NCBI GenBank assembly: GCA_902765735.1
Contig: CACXBB010000001.1
Span: forward strand, 24,638 to 88,637
Reading direction: 5' to 3'
Length of the DNA stretch: 64,000 nt
DNA from: an uncultured Eubacteriales bacterium
GTDB lineage: Bacteria; Bacillota; Clostridia; Christensenellales; Aristaeellaceae
Part shown: piece by piece, positions 50,103-58,994 of the stretch
How positions within the stretch are numbered: the stretch's first letter is position 1
Layout: each line of letters begins with the position of its first letter
Translations under genes and position numbers: made by a program
The notes under the pieces: generated by a model
What the model was told of the DNA's origin: nothing
The model's database searches: none
The model's input: the letters and a program-made list of their open reading frames with translations, nothing else

Positions 50103-50324
50103 GTAGGGGCGCCCAATGGGCGCCCGCCCGACAGAAAACCATGGATTCTGATTGGGCGGGCGCCGCATCGGCGCCCCTACATGACGTAGATTGTTCTGAG
50201 ACAGCCGTAGGGACGCCATACTTGGCGTCCGCATGGATGCGCGCCCCCTCAGTCAGCTGCGCTGACAGCTCCCCCTGCGCAGGGAAGCCTGAGCTGCCGT
50301 AGGGACGCCATTCATGGCGTCCGC
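50103..50324. repeat. Cluster of class A and class B repeats
   Basis: Class A long form 50103-50180, short class A at 50207-50233, a class B unit at about 50241-50293 (minus orientation: GCTTCCC..GGGGGAGCTGTC, hairpin, GACTGAGGGGG) and a further short class A at 50299-50324. Fills the 290-bp convergent gap between the phosphomutase and the carboxypeptidase; no gene seen. Confidence 0.8.
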
Positions 50325-50334
50325 TGAGGGTGCC

Positions 50335-51621
50335 TCACGTGACCGGCCAATGCTGCCAGAAGCGCTTCACCCCGCTGCTCAGGCCGCTGGCGTCCACGGC
50401 CTCCGCGGTCACCACGGGGATCTCCGCCAGGGTCCTCCCGTCCAGCGACACCGCCACGCTGCCGACGCGCTGCCCGGCCGCCACGGGGGCGGGGACGCTC
50501 TCCGGCAGGGCGGGGGAGAGCTGTATGCGCTGCTCGTCGCCCCGGGAGACCAGCAGGGTCAGGTCGCTGCCCAGCATCAGCGTCACGCCGTCCTTCGCCC
50601 CTCCGGTGACCGGCAGCGTGCCGCGCACCTTCGTGCCCGTCTGCGCCACGGGGTAGCGCCGGTAGTTGGCGAAGCCGTGGTCCAGCATCTTCCCGGCGAT
50701 GTCGAAGCGCTCCGCCCCGGAATCCGCCCCCAGCACCACCGCGATCAGCCGCATGCCGCCCCGGCTGGCGGTGGCGGAGACGCAGTAGCCCGCCTCCTTG
50801 GTGGAGCCGGTCTTGCCGCCGTCGCAGCCGTCGTAGAGCCGTATGAGCTTGTTGGTGTTCACCAGCTGGGTGATGCGGCCGTCGCCGTGGTCGATCTCGT
50901 CCATCCAGGTATCGGAGAAATCGAAATACGCCGGGTGGGAGAACATCTGCCGCGACATGACCGCCACGTCCCGCGCCGTGGTGTACTGACCGTCGGCGGG
51001 CAGGCCGGTGCAGTTCACAAAGCGGGTGTTCGCCATGCCCAGCTCGGCGGCCCGGGCGTTCATGCGGTCCACGCAGGCCGCCTCGGAGCCGTACATCGTC
51101 TCGGCCAGCGCCACGGCGGCGTCGTTGGCGGAGCCCACGATCATGCCCTCCAGCAGCGTGGATACGGTCTGTCGCTCGCCCACGTCCAGGAGCATCTGGG
51201 AGCCGCCCATGCCCGCGGCCGACTTCGACACGGACACCGGGTCGCTCAGGCTCAGCCTGCCCGCGTCCAGCATCTCCAGCGCCAGCAGTATGGTCATGAC
51301 CTTCGTCACCGACGCCACGGGCCGCTGCACCTCCGGGTTCATCTCAAACACCACCTGCCCGCTGTCCTGCTCCACCAGCATGGCAGAGGCGCAGTTCAGC
51401 GGAAGCGGCGGCGACGGCTCCAGCGGCGCGGCGGACAGCGGCGCAAGCATCGTCGGCGGGGCCGGAACCTCCGGCGGGGCCGGAACCTCCGGCGGATCCA
51501 GGGCTTCCGATGGAGTCGGGGTCTCTGTTGAAGACGGGGCCAGGTCGATCTCCGACTCTCCCGCCGCCCCGCAGAGCGTCGTTAAAAATATCAGGCAGAA
51601 CAGCAGCGCTTTCAGACGCAT
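50335..51621 (-). CDS. D-alanyl-D-alanine carboxypeptidase (DacF/PBP5 type)
   Basis: 428 residues. Signal peptide (to about 21), a Pro/Glu/Thr-rich spacer with a repeated PPEVPAP, then the serine peptidase S11 domain with SVTK (acylation Ser), SAND and KTGS, and a C-terminal beta domain. It trims the terminal D-Ala of peptidoglycan stem peptides outside the membrane. No clear C-terminal amphipathic anchor. Start 51621 has CGGAGGG upstream. Confidence 0.92.
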   Translation of the reverse strand: MRLKALLFCLIFLTTLCGAAGESEIDLAPSSTETPTPSEALDPPEVPAPPEVPAPPTMLAPLSAAPLEPSPPLPLNCASAMLVEQDSGQVVFEMNPEVQRPVASVTKVMTILLALEMLDAGRLSLSDPVSVSKSAAGMGGSQMLLDVGERQTVSTLLEGMIVGSANDAAVALAETMYGSEAACVDRMNARAAELGMANTRFVNCTGLPADGQYTTARDVAVMSRQMFSHPAYFDFSDTWMDEIDHGDGRITQLVNTNKLIRLYDGCDGGKTGSTKEAGYCVSATASRGGMRLIAVVLGADSGAERFDIAGKMLDHGFANYRRYPVAQTGTKVRGTLPVTGGAKDGVTLMLGSDLTLLVSRGDEQRIQLSPALPESVPAPVAAGQRVGSVAVSLDGRTLAEIPVVTAEAVDASGLSSGVKRFWQHWPVT

Positions 51622-51694
51622 GGCGCATCCCTCCGATCGATCCATGATGTTTCATATTGTGCGTGAATCGCCGGAAAAATGACTGATTGAGCGC

Positions 51695-51730
51695 AACAAA
51701 GGCCATGCCGCAGAGGGCATGGCCTTTGTT
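51695..51730 (-). terminator. Hairpin after the flavoprotein gene
   Basis: 15-bp perfect stem AACAAAGGCCATGCC / GGCATGGCCTTTGTT, loop 6 nt, between two minus-strand genes. Confidence 0.75.
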
Positions 51731-51744
51731 GTGCTGAATTGTCG

Positions 51745-53508
51745 TTACGCGGCGGGGGCCAGCGCCTCGGCGCCGGCGTAAGCCGCGGCGTTCGCGCCGG
51801 CGATGCGTCCGAACACCACGAAGTCGCACACCGCGTTGCCGCCGATGCGGTTGCCGCCGTGCACGCCGCCGGTGGTCTCACCCGCGGCGAACAGGCCGGG
51901 GATCACGTTGCCCTCGGTGTCGATAACCTCGGTGTCGGTGTCGATCTTGATGCCGCCCATGGTGTGATGGATGCCGGGGGCGATCTGTATGGCGTAGAAG
52001 GGCGCGGTGGACAGGTCGGCGTCCATGCCGTTGTTGCGGCCGAACTCCTTGTCCTCGCCGGTGGCCACCGCCTCGTTCCAGGTGTTCATGGTCTCGACGA
52101 AGGCGTCCACGGGCACGCCCATGGCCTCGGCCAGCGCCTCATAGGTGTCGCCGGTGACCGCCATGCCCTTTTCGATGTACTCCTTGGCGGACTTGTTGTT
52201 GTCCACGAGGTTCTGGTCGAATACGATGTAGGCATAGCCGCCGGTCTGCTCCAGCTCCGCCGCGGACACGGCGTCGCGGGTGGCCAGGTCGTTGGTGAAG
52301 CGCTTGCCCTCCTGGTTGACGAGGATCGAGCCCAGGGAGCGCATCTTCTCGGACACCAGCATGCTGGTGGCCTGGTACACGGTGGGATGCAGCTGGATCT
52401 GGTCCATGTCCACGGTGGCCGCGCCCACGGCCATGGCCATGCCGATGCCGTCGCCGGTCGCGCCGGGATGGTTGGTGGTCACGGCGTTTTTAAGGCTGGG
52501 ATTGTACTTGCACATCAGGGGGAAGTTCGCGCCGAAGCCGCCGGTGGCCAGTATGACGGCCTTGGCGTTGATGGTGTAATCGTGCTTGTCGTCCTCGGCC
52601 TTCACGCCCACGGCCGCGCCGTTGTCCATCAGGATCTCGGTGGCGGTGGTGTTCAGCATGACCTCGATGCCCTGCTTCTCAGCCTCCTCGCTGAGCTTGG
52701 CGACGAGGTATGCGCCCACGGGGCTGCCGTCCTCGGGGGAGTGCAGGTACTTGTGGGTGGTGCCGCCGGTGGCCGCCACCTTGGGCAGGGGCGCGCCGAT
52801 GGACTCCAGCCACTCCACGGCCTCGGCACTGTTCTCAGCCATGGTGGTGACCAGGGCCAGGTCGTTGAGCTGGTGGCCGCCGTTCATGGTGTCCTCGATG
52901 AACTCCTGCACGCCGCTGTCGGTGATGCCCGCGGCCTCCTGGAACTTGGTGCCGGCGCAGTTCATGCCGCCGGAGGCCTTCAGGCTGTTGCCGCCCGCGA
53001 AGGGCATCTTCTCGAGCACCAGCACCTTGGCGCCCTCCTGATTGGCACGCACGGCGGCGGTCAGGCCCGCGCCGCCCGCGCCGACGATCACCACGTCGCA
53101 ATCGATCGTCTCGGCGGTCATTTCGCCGGCATCCGCGGCGGACTGCGCGATCTCAAAGGGCGCCGGGTCGATGCCGTTCTCGGAGAGGGCCTGCCGGATG
53201 GCGTCCTTGATGGCGTCGCTGGTCACGGTCGCGCCGGAGATGCCGTCAATGGCGATGCTGTTGGCCTCGACGATCTTGCCGGGCAGCTGTTCCGCCGCCA
53301 CGGAGCCCAGGCCGGGGGTCTCGTTCTGCTCGAGCACCTGTACGTCGTAGATGGTCGTGGCGTCGGCCTCCACCTGCACGACCACGTCGCCGTCGATGCC
53401 CTGGCCCACGCCGGTGGCGGTGATCCGATCGCCCTCCGCCAGCGCGGGGACGGCGCACATCGTCAGCAGCATGGCCACGGACAGCGCGATAGCAAACAGT
53501 TTCCTCAT
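51745..53508 (-). CDS. Secreted FMN/FAD flavoprotein reductase (fumarate/urocanate reductase-like)
   Basis: 587 residues. Signal peptide ending PALA-EG; FMN_bind domain with DGISGATVTS (covalent FMN through Thr); then a FAD_binding_2 domain with VVIVGAGGAGLTAA, GGNSLKASGG and GGVHGGNRIGG. This is the arrangement of extracytoplasmic flavinylated reductases acting on fumarate, urocanate or similar enoates. There are no heme motifs, so electrons would reach FMN from a membrane flavin donor. Rnf is a possible donor but is 19 kb away. AAGGAGG precedes ATG 53508. Confidence 0.88.
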   Translation of the reverse strand: MRKLFAIALSVAMLLTMCAVPALAEGDRITATGVGQGIDGDVVVQVEADATTIYDVQVLEQNETPGLGSVAAEQLPGKIVEANSIAIDGISGATVTSDAIKDAIRQALSENGIDPAPFEIAQSAADAGEMTAETIDCDVVIVGAGGAGLTAAVRANQEGAKVLVLEKMPFAGGNSLKASGGMNCAGTKFQEAAGITDSGVQEFIEDTMNGGHQLNDLALVTTMAENSAEAVEWLESIGAPLPKVAATGGTTHKYLHSPEDGSPVGAYLVAKLSEEAEKQGIEVMLNTTATEILMDNGAAVGVKAEDDKHDYTINAKAVILATGGFGANFPLMCKYNPSLKNAVTTNHPGATGDGIGMAMAVGAATVDMDQIQLHPTVYQATSMLVSEKMRSLGSILVNQEGKRFTNDLATRDAVSAAELEQTGGYAYIVFDQNLVDNNKSAKEYIEKGMAVTGDTYEALAEAMGVPVDAFVETMNTWNEAVATGEDKEFGRNNGMDADLSTAPFYAIQIAPGIHHTMGGIKIDTDTEVIDTEGNVIPGLFAAGETTGGVHGGNRIGGNAVCDFVVFGRIAGANAAAYAGAEALAPAA

Positions 53509-53538
53509 TCTCTCGTCCTCCTTTTGGTTGTTTAACAT

Positions 53539-53564
53539 AAAAAAGGAGCGTCGGTTGGCGCTCC
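53539..53564 (-). terminator. Terminator between yajC and the flavoprotein gene
   Basis: GGAGCG / CGCTCC stem, 8-nt loop, followed on the minus strand by six T (53544-53539). Confidence 0.85.
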
Positions 53565-53582
53565 ATAGTTGCGCATTCCGCG

Positions 53583-53972
53583 TCAGATCTCCGGCGCGGC
53601 CTCGTTTTCCACAGCGACATTCTCCACACCGCCCACGGCGCTGCGCTTGATGACCACGGTGTTCTGCAGGCTGCCCATGGTCAGGGTGACGGTGTCGTCC
53701 TTGATGGCCGCGACGGTGCCGTAGAAGCCGCCGATGGTCCAGATGCGGTCGCCGACCTTCAGGTTGTCGAGCATGTTCTTGACGGCCTTGTCCTTCTTGC
53801 GCTGGGGACGGATCAGCATGAAGTAGAACACGGCCACCATGACCACCATCATCAGCACCATGGAGAGCATATCGCCCGCGCCGCCCGCTGCGGGGGTGGC
53901 GGCGGTCGCCTGATCGTTCACGGATACGGCCTGGCCCGCCTCGGCGAGGGCTGTTGCAAAATTCATCAGCAT
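53583..53972 (-). CDS. yajC: Preprotein translocase accessory subunit YajC
   Basis: 129 residues. A single hydrophobic helix (MVLMMVVMVAVFYFMLIRPQ) followed by RKKDKAVKNMLDNLKVGDRI and GGFYGTVAAIKDD, the YajC pattern. Start is the ATG giving MLMNFATALAE (53972), with AAAGGGAG 9 nt upstream. SecDF, its usual partner, is not in the window. Confidence 0.95.
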   Translation of the reverse strand: MLMNFATALAEAGQAVSVNDQATAATPAAGGAGDMLSMVLMMVVMVAVFYFMLIRPQRKKDKAVKNMLDNLKVGDRIWTIGGFYGTVAAIKDDTVTLTMGSLQNTVVIKRSAVGGVENVAVENEAAPEI

Positions 53973-54075
53973 ATTGGTTGACTCCCTTTCATGATCGATA
54001 TATGTATACTTCATTATACCCCAGGATGGCCGCAATTACAACTTTATCCGCCTATATTAACATGAAAATTAACTT

Positions 54076-54205
54076 TGACGGGCGACGGGGGGCGATGAGG
54101 GCATCGCCCCTGCGGTTGGTCGGACTGCGCACGGGCGATGAGGGCATCGCCCCTACGGAGTGCGCGCCGGTGTAGGGGCGATCCCCTGATCGCCCGCCGG
54201 ACGGA
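54076..54205. repeat. Three degenerate class A-like palindromes
   Basis: GGGCGATGAGGGCATCGCCC occurs twice (about 54090-54112 and 54135-54157), followed by GTAGGGGCGATCCCCTGATC, alternating with GC-rich spacers. Gap 53973-54276 holds nothing coding. Confidence 0.75.
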
Positions 54206-54276
54206 TTATCCCCGCTGTCGCGCGTCGGCGGGCCCCGGCATAGTATGCCGTGAACCCAAGGAAAGGAGCGATTCGA

Positions 54277-54912
54277 TTGATCAACAACAATGGTTGCAAG
54301 CGCAAGGGCTGCGGCTGCATGAAGATGGCCCGCGGCTGCTGGAACAGCTTTCCCTATTATACCGGTCCCTGCCCCAACGGTGACGGCTGCTACTCCTGGG
54401 ATCAGGACGACGACGACAACGACAACAACTGCGAGGAGCGCCCCTGCCGTTGCAAGCGGCGCTGCCGGCCCTGCCGGCGGTGCGGGTGCTGCGGGCACGG
54501 CGGGCTGTGCAACGGTTTTTTCAGCTGCTGCCTGCCGCTGGCCGTCAGCCCCAACGGCATCGTGCCCCTGTGCGTCAACAATCCCTGCCGGGAATCCAGC
54601 TTTGAGGTCAACAGCGGCCTCATCAAGCTGGAAAACCCGGGGACCTACCTGGCTACCTACAAGGTGCAGGTGCCGGAGAACACCGCGCTGGACACCACCA
54701 TCACGCTGAACGTGGACGGCGCGTCCCAGTCCGCCGCGGCGACCCAGGTGGTCACCGAGGCGGCGGCGTCCACCGCCTCCTTCACCGGCCAGTCGATCTT
54801 CCAGGCCGCTGAGGGCGCGACGGTCTCCCTGCGCAGCAGCGAGGCAATCAACGTCACCGACCCCGCCTCCCAGCCCATCTTCACCCTGACGCTGGTGCAG
54901 CTGGGCGAGTAG
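54277..54912 (+). CDS. Cys-rich protein with BclA/spore-surface-like C-terminal domain
   Basis: 211 residues from a TTG start (GAAAGGAG lies 8 nt upstream; a GTG at 54250 precedes that site). The N-terminal about 90 residues contain about 20 Cys with Arg, Gly and an Asp/Asn run (DQDDDDNDNN), including CRRCGCCGHGGLC. The C-terminal about 110 residues resemble the beta-sandwich at the end of exosporium collagen-like proteins (ENPGTYLATYKVQVPENT). No signal peptide and no collagen repeats. A spore-coat or exosporium role is inferred, consistent with sigG in the window. Confidence 0.65.
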   Translation: MINNNGCKRKGCGCMKMARGCWNSFPYYTGPCPNGDGCYSWDQDDDDNDNNCEERPCRCKRRCRPCRRCGCCGHGGLCNGFFSCCLPLAVSPNGIVPLCVNNPCRESSFEVNSGLIKLENPGTYLATYKVQVPENTALDTTITLNVDGASQSAAATQVVTEAAASTASFTGQSIFQAAEGATVSLRSSEAINVTDPASQPIFTLTLVQLGE

Positions 54913-54924
54913 TACCAATGATTT

Positions 54925-54946
54925 CACCCCGCTCTTCGGCGGGGTG
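54925..54946. terminator. Hairpin between convergent Cys-rich gene and tatD
   Basis: CACCCCGC / GCGGGGTG with loop TCTTCG; short T-rich flanks on both sides. Confidence 0.65.
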
Positions 54947-54955
54947 ATTGTGTAG

Positions 54956-55738
54956 TTAGATCCTCAATGCGGCGCAGGCGTTTTGCCAGAGCTGTTCGGA
55001 AAGAACCTCCGGGTCCTCGCCGCGCAATTCCGCGATTTTTGAGAAGGTGTGGACGATGAACGCCGGCTCGTTGCGGCGTCCCCGCAGCGGCACGGGAGCC
55101 ATGTAGGGGCAGTCCGTCTCGATCAGCAGCCGGTCGGCGGGGGTGTTGACGGCCACCTCCGTAAGCTTCGGCGCGTTCTTGAAGGTCACCGCGCCGGACA
55201 GGGAGATGAACATCCCCAGGTCCAGGTAGACCTTCGCCGCCTCCCAGCTTCCGGTGTAGCAGTGCATGATGCCCGCGGGCATGCGCCCCGCCTTCGCGCG
55301 GGCGCGCAGCATGTCCATGCAGTCGCCGTGAGCCTCACGGATGTGAAGCTGCACGGGTATATTCAGTTCGCAGGCCATGTCGAGCTGGCGGTCGAACACC
55401 TGTCGCTGAACGTCCCGGGGAGACAGGTCGTAGTGGTAGTCCAGCCCGATCTCCCCCAGCAGGCGGCACTTCGGGTGCGCAAGGTAGCGGCGCACCGTGG
55501 CCTCGGCGTCGGCGTCCCAGCCGGAGGCGTTGTGGGGATGCACGCCTATGGCCCCGTACAGGAAGTCGTACTGATCGACCAGCGCGAACACCCTTTCCTC
55601 GTTGGGGACCTCCTCCCGGGGATCGGCCACCACCAGCGCTTTCCGGACGCCTGCGTCCAGAAAGCGCTGAATGACCTGATCGCGGTCCTCATCAAAGCGC
55701 GGGTCCGCGATGTGGCAATGTGTGTCGAATAGTCGCAT
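54956..55738 (-). CDS. tatD: TatD family metal-dependent hydrolase (DNase)
   Basis: 260 residues, TIM-barrel with DTHCHI at the N-terminus, GEIGLDYH, QLHIREA, MHCYTG and ETDCPYMAP, the metal ligands of TatD. Homologues are 3'-5' exonucleases of DNA/RNA and D-Tyr-tRNA quality factors. It starts 4 nt after metG, so it is in the T-box-controlled transcript, a common pairing in Firmicutes. Confidence 0.95.
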   Translation of the reverse strand: MRLFDTHCHIADPRFDEDRDQVIQRFLDAGVRKALVVADPREEVPNEERVFALVDQYDFLYGAIGVHPHNASGWDADAEATVRRYLAHPKCRLLGEIGLDYHYDLSPRDVQRQVFDRQLDMACELNIPVQLHIREAHGDCMDMLRARAKAGRMPAGIMHCYTGSWEAAKVYLDLGMFISLSGAVTFKNAPKLTEVAVNTPADRLLIETDCPYMAPVPLRGRRNEPAFIVHTFSKIAELRGEDPEVLSEQLWQNACAALRI

Positions 55739-55742
55739 TATA

Positions 55743-57719
55743 TTATCCGATCTCGCTGCCCGGGGCGACGTCTCCGTCCACGGTCAGCAGGCGCACGCGG
55801 CCGTCGGGGTCCTCGGCGCACAGCAGCATGCCCTCGGACACCTGTCCGGCCATCTTGCGGGGGGCGAAGTTGTTCACCAGCACCACGGTCTTCCCGATCA
55901 TCTCCTCGGGGGAATAGTACTTTGCGATGCCGGAGCAGACGGTCCTGGTCTGGCCGTTGCCGATGTCGAGGGTCTCCTTGAGCAGCTTGTCGGACTTCGC
56001 CACCTTCTCGCAGGCGATGACCTTCGCGGCGACGAGCCTGATCTTCATGAAGTCGTCGAACGTGGCGATGCCAGCCTCGGCGGGCTGCTTCTCTTCCTTC
56101 TTTTCGGCCTTTTTGTCGGCCTTTTCGGCCTTCTTTTCCGCCTTCTCGGCCTCGGCGGCCATGGCCTCGAGCTCCTTTTTGATGTCCACGCGGGGGAACA
56201 GCGCCTCGCCCTTCTTTACCACGGTGCCGGGCCTGAGCTGGCCGAACACCTTGACGGAATCCCAGGTCTTGAGCGCCTCGTCCTCGACGCCCAGCTGTGC
56301 GTAGATGCGGTCCGGGGTGGAGGGCATGGTGGGCCGGATGTACACGGCGATGGCGCGGATGCACTCGGCCAGCACGTACATGACGGTCTGGAGCCGGGGC
56401 CTGCCTTCCTCAGACTTGCCCAGCACCCAGGGCTGGGTGATGTCGATGTACTTGTTGCACTCGCCGATGAGCTTCCAGATCTCCGAAAGCGCGATGGAGA
56501 ACTGCAGCCGGTTCATCTGGTCCTCCACGATGCCGGGCAGCGCCTCGAAGGTGGCCTTGAGGTCCAGATCGGGCTCCTCCAGCACGCCGGGTGCCGGCAC
56601 CACGCCGCCGAAGTACTTCTCGATCATCGCCACGGTGCGGCTGACCAGGTTGCCCAGGTCGTTGACCAAGTCGGCGTTCATGCGGGTGAGCATGGCCTCG
56701 TTGGTGTAGTTGCCGTCGGCGCCGAAGGGCATCTCGCGCATCAGGTAGTACCTGAGGGCGTCCACGCCGTAGCGCTCGACGATCGGGCCGGGATACACCA
56801 CGTTGCCCTTGGACTTGGACATCTTGTCGTTGCCGAACAGCAGCCAGCCGTGGCCGAACACCTGCTTGGGAAGCGGCAGCCCCAGCGCGTGCAGCATGAT
56901 GGGCCAGTAGATGGTGTGGAAGCGCACGATCTCCTTGCCCACCAGGTGGACGTCGGCGGGCCAGTACTTTTTGAACTTCTCGTCGTGATCGGTACCGTAG
57001 CCCAGCGCGGTGATGTAGTTGCTCAGGGCGTCGATCCACACGTACACCACGTGCTTCGGATCGAAGTCCACCGGCACGCCCCACTTGAACGAGGTGCGGC
57101 TGACGCACAGGTCCTGAAGCCCCGGCCGCAGGAAGTTGTTGAGCATCTCGTTGGCGCGCGACGGCGGCTGGATGAAGTCCGGGTGATCCTCGATGTACTT
57201 GATCATCCAGTCCTGGTACTTGCTCATGCGGAAGAAGTAGCTCTCCTCGTGGGCCTTCTCGGTGGGGCGGCCGCAGTCGGGGCAGAGGTTGCCGTTCTTG
57301 AGCTGGGTGGGGGTCCAGAACGCCTCGCACTCGGCGCAATACTGGCCCTCGTACTCGCTCTTGTAGATGTCGCCCTGATCGTAGAACTGCTTGAAGATCT
57401 TCTGCACGATCTTCACGTGGCGGTCCTCGGTGGTGCGGATGAAGTCGTCGTACTCGATGTTCATCAGCTTCCACAGGTCCTTGGTCTCGGCCACGATCTT
57501 GTCCACGAACTGCTGGGGCGTCACGCCGGCCTGCTGGGCCTTGCGCTCGATCTTCTGGCCGTGCTCGTCGGTGCCGGTCAGGAAGTAGGTGTCATAGCCG
57601 GTCTGCTTCTTGAAGCGGATCATGGTGTCCGCGGCCACGGTGGTGTAGGTGTGGCCGATGTGCATGTTGCCGCTGGGATAGTAGATGGGCGTGGTGAGGT
57701 AAAAGGTGGGCTTTGCCAT
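55743..57719 (-). CDS. metG: Methionyl-tRNA synthetase
   Basis: 658 residues. HIGH-type site GNMHIGHTYT, KMSKS site NDKMSKSKGNV, a zinc knuckle with CAEC and CPDC, the anticodon-binding helical domain, then a Lys/Glu/Ala-rich linker (about 530-560, AEKAEKKAEKADKK) and a C-terminal tRNA-binding EMAP/Trbp111 domain. Start ATG 57719 with GAGGGGGA upstream. Controlled by a T-box leader. Confidence 0.97.
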   Translation of the reverse strand: MAKPTFYLTTPIYYPSGNMHIGHTYTTVAADTMIRFKKQTGYDTYFLTGTDEHGQKIERKAQQAGVTPQQFVDKIVAETKDLWKLMNIEYDDFIRTTEDRHVKIVQKIFKQFYDQGDIYKSEYEGQYCAECEAFWTPTQLKNGNLCPDCGRPTEKAHEESYFFRMSKYQDWMIKYIEDHPDFIQPPSRANEMLNNFLRPGLQDLCVSRTSFKWGVPVDFDPKHVVYVWIDALSNYITALGYGTDHDEKFKKYWPADVHLVGKEIVRFHTIYWPIMLHALGLPLPKQVFGHGWLLFGNDKMSKSKGNVVYPGPIVERYGVDALRYYLMREMPFGADGNYTNEAMLTRMNADLVNDLGNLVSRTVAMIEKYFGGVVPAPGVLEEPDLDLKATFEALPGIVEDQMNRLQFSIALSEIWKLIGECNKYIDITQPWVLGKSEEGRPRLQTVMYVLAECIRAIAVYIRPTMPSTPDRIYAQLGVEDEALKTWDSVKVFGQLRPGTVVKKGEALFPRVDIKKELEAMAAEAEKAEKKAEKADKKAEKKEEKQPAEAGIATFDDFMKIRLVAAKVIACEKVAKSDKLLKETLDIGNGQTRTVCSGIAKYYSPEEMIGKTVVLVNNFAPRKMAGQVSEGMLLCAEDPDGRVRLLTVDGDVAPGSEIG

Positions 57720-57736
57720 GTCGTATTCCCCCTCGG

Positions 57737-58063
57737 AAAAATAATAGCGCCCCTGATCGCAGGGGCGCGGTTGCGCGGTACCAACCCTATTCACGTCTGA
57801 CGATGTTCTGCCGGGATACGGCAATCCCTCCGACCTCGCTGCGCTCGGCCACCTCCCTTTACACAAGGGAGGCTTTTGGCGGACCGCCGCAAGCGTATTT
57901 CGCAGACGCCTTGGAAGCCTTAACGCGGCGGACGCCGGATGCTAAGCCGATGGGTTCACATCCGGGGCTCGGGAGCCATGTTCGCGCCGCCTCCGTCGCC
58001 GGTTCACACCGCTCCCGGCTCTCTGGGGATTTCGGCCTGCGCTACTCTTTCCTTCATCGCCTT
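57737..58063 (-). ncRNA. T-box riboswitch (methionine) in the metG leader
   Basis: Minus strand, about 325 nt from the predicted start point. It has the invariant TGGTACCGCG (57783-57774) and an overlapping terminator GCGCCCCTG-ATCG-CAGGGGCGC (57768-57747) followed by TATTATTTTT. Stem I features include CAGAGAGCCGGG and a GTGTGAACCGG side loop. The likely specifier is ATG (57979-57977) in GAACATGGCTCCCGAGCC, matching methionine. Uncharged tRNA-Met would pair with the T-box and prevent termination. A class B repeat is inserted between stem I and the antiterminator. Confidence 0.88.
57822..57877 (-). repeat. Class B repeat inside the metG T-box leader
   Basis: Minus strand: GCCTCCCTTGTGTAAAGGGA hairpin, GGTGGC, second hairpin (CGAGCGCAGCG), AGGTCGGAGGGATTGC. 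Same architecture as the units at 20441-20564. Confidence 0.8.
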
Positions 58064-58069
58064 TATTCC

Positions 58070-58098
58070 ATTATAGCGGGTAAAAGGTTAAGAATCAA
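58070..58098 (-). promoter_or_regulatory. Promoter of the T-box-metG-tatD operon
   Basis: Minus strand TTGATT (58093-58098), 17 nt, TATAAT (58070-58075); it abuts the stop codon of the upstream kinase gene. Confidence 0.75.
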
Positions 58099-58099
58099 G

Positions 58100-58969
58100 C
58101 TATTGTTGGTTATCGGCCAGGGTTATAAGCTCCGGCTCGAACTGGAGTCCCAGTCGTTCGTCGGTGCCGGCGTCCCGGGTGCGTCGGATGCAGCGCGCGG
58201 TGAAGGTCACCGCCAGCCGGAGCGCCCGGTCCAGCGGCGCGCCCCGCAGGTGGGCCCCGATGAGGGCGCTGGCGAACACGTCCCCGGCCCCGTGCCACAT
58301 GCCGGGGATGAAGGCGTCGTCATAACAGATCATCCGCCCGGCATAGCGGTCCATGGCCGCCGCGCCGATGCGCCCCGGCTGAAGCGACACCCCGGTGAGC
58401 ACCGCCACCCGGGGACCCAGGTCGATCAGGCGCTTGAGCATGTCGGCCACCCAGGCCCGGTTGTAGCCGGGGTAGGGGTACTCCGTGCCGGTGAGTATGG
58501 CGGCCTCGGTGATGTTGGGCAGCAAAAGCTCCGCCCGGCCGCAGAAGCGGCGCATGGCGTCCACATAGTCGCCGTCCAGCGTGGCGTACAGGCGGCCGTT
58601 GTCGCCCATCACGGGGTCCGCGATCAGCTCGGCCCCCTGGCCCACCGCCTCGAGCAGGTGGGCCAGGTTTTCCACGTGGCGGTGGGTGCCCAGCCAGCCG
58701 GTGAATATGGCGTCGAACCGAAGCCCCAGCGCGCGCCAGTGATCGGCGACGGGGTTCATGTCCGCGGACAGGTCCCGGTAGGTGTAGCCCTCGAAGCCCC
58801 CGGTGTGGGTGGAGAGTATCGAGGTGGGCAGTATGGAGGTCTCAAATCCCATGGCCGACAGCACCGGCAGGGCCACCGTCAGCGAGCAGCGCCCGACGCA
58901 GGAGATGTCGTGTACCGCCAGCACGCGCTTCTGCCGGTCGGGGGCGGTGGAGAGTTTCAGTTTCTGCAT
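58100..58969 (-). CDS. pdxY: Pyridoxal/pyridoxamine kinase (PdxK/PdxY family)
   Basis: 289 residues, ribokinase fold. N-terminal VLAVHDISCVGRCSLTVALP, substrate loop LSTHTGGFEGYTYRD, GDNGRLYA and the anion-hole motif WHGAGDVFASAL near the C-terminus. It phosphorylates B6 vitamers to PLP/PMP precursors using ATP. The PdxY symbol reflects family likeness; the ThiD/PdxK boundary is not absolute. Ribosome site GGAGCG is 8 nt upstream. Confidence 0.85.
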   Translation of the reverse strand: MQKLKLSTAPDRQKRVLAVHDISCVGRCSLTVALPVLSAMGFETSILPTSILSTHTGGFEGYTYRDLSADMNPVADHWRALGLRFDAIFTGWLGTHRHVENLAHLLEAVGQGAELIADPVMGDNGRLYATLDGDYVDAMRRFCGRAELLLPNITEAAILTGTEYPYPGYNRAWVADMLKRLIDLGPRVAVLTGVSLQPGRIGAAAMDRYAGRMICYDDAFIPGMWHGAGDVFASALIGAHLRGAPLDRALRLAVTFTARCIRRTRDAGTDERLGLQFEPELITLADNQQ

Positions 58970-58994
58970 GGCTTGCGCTCCGATTTGTAGTGAT

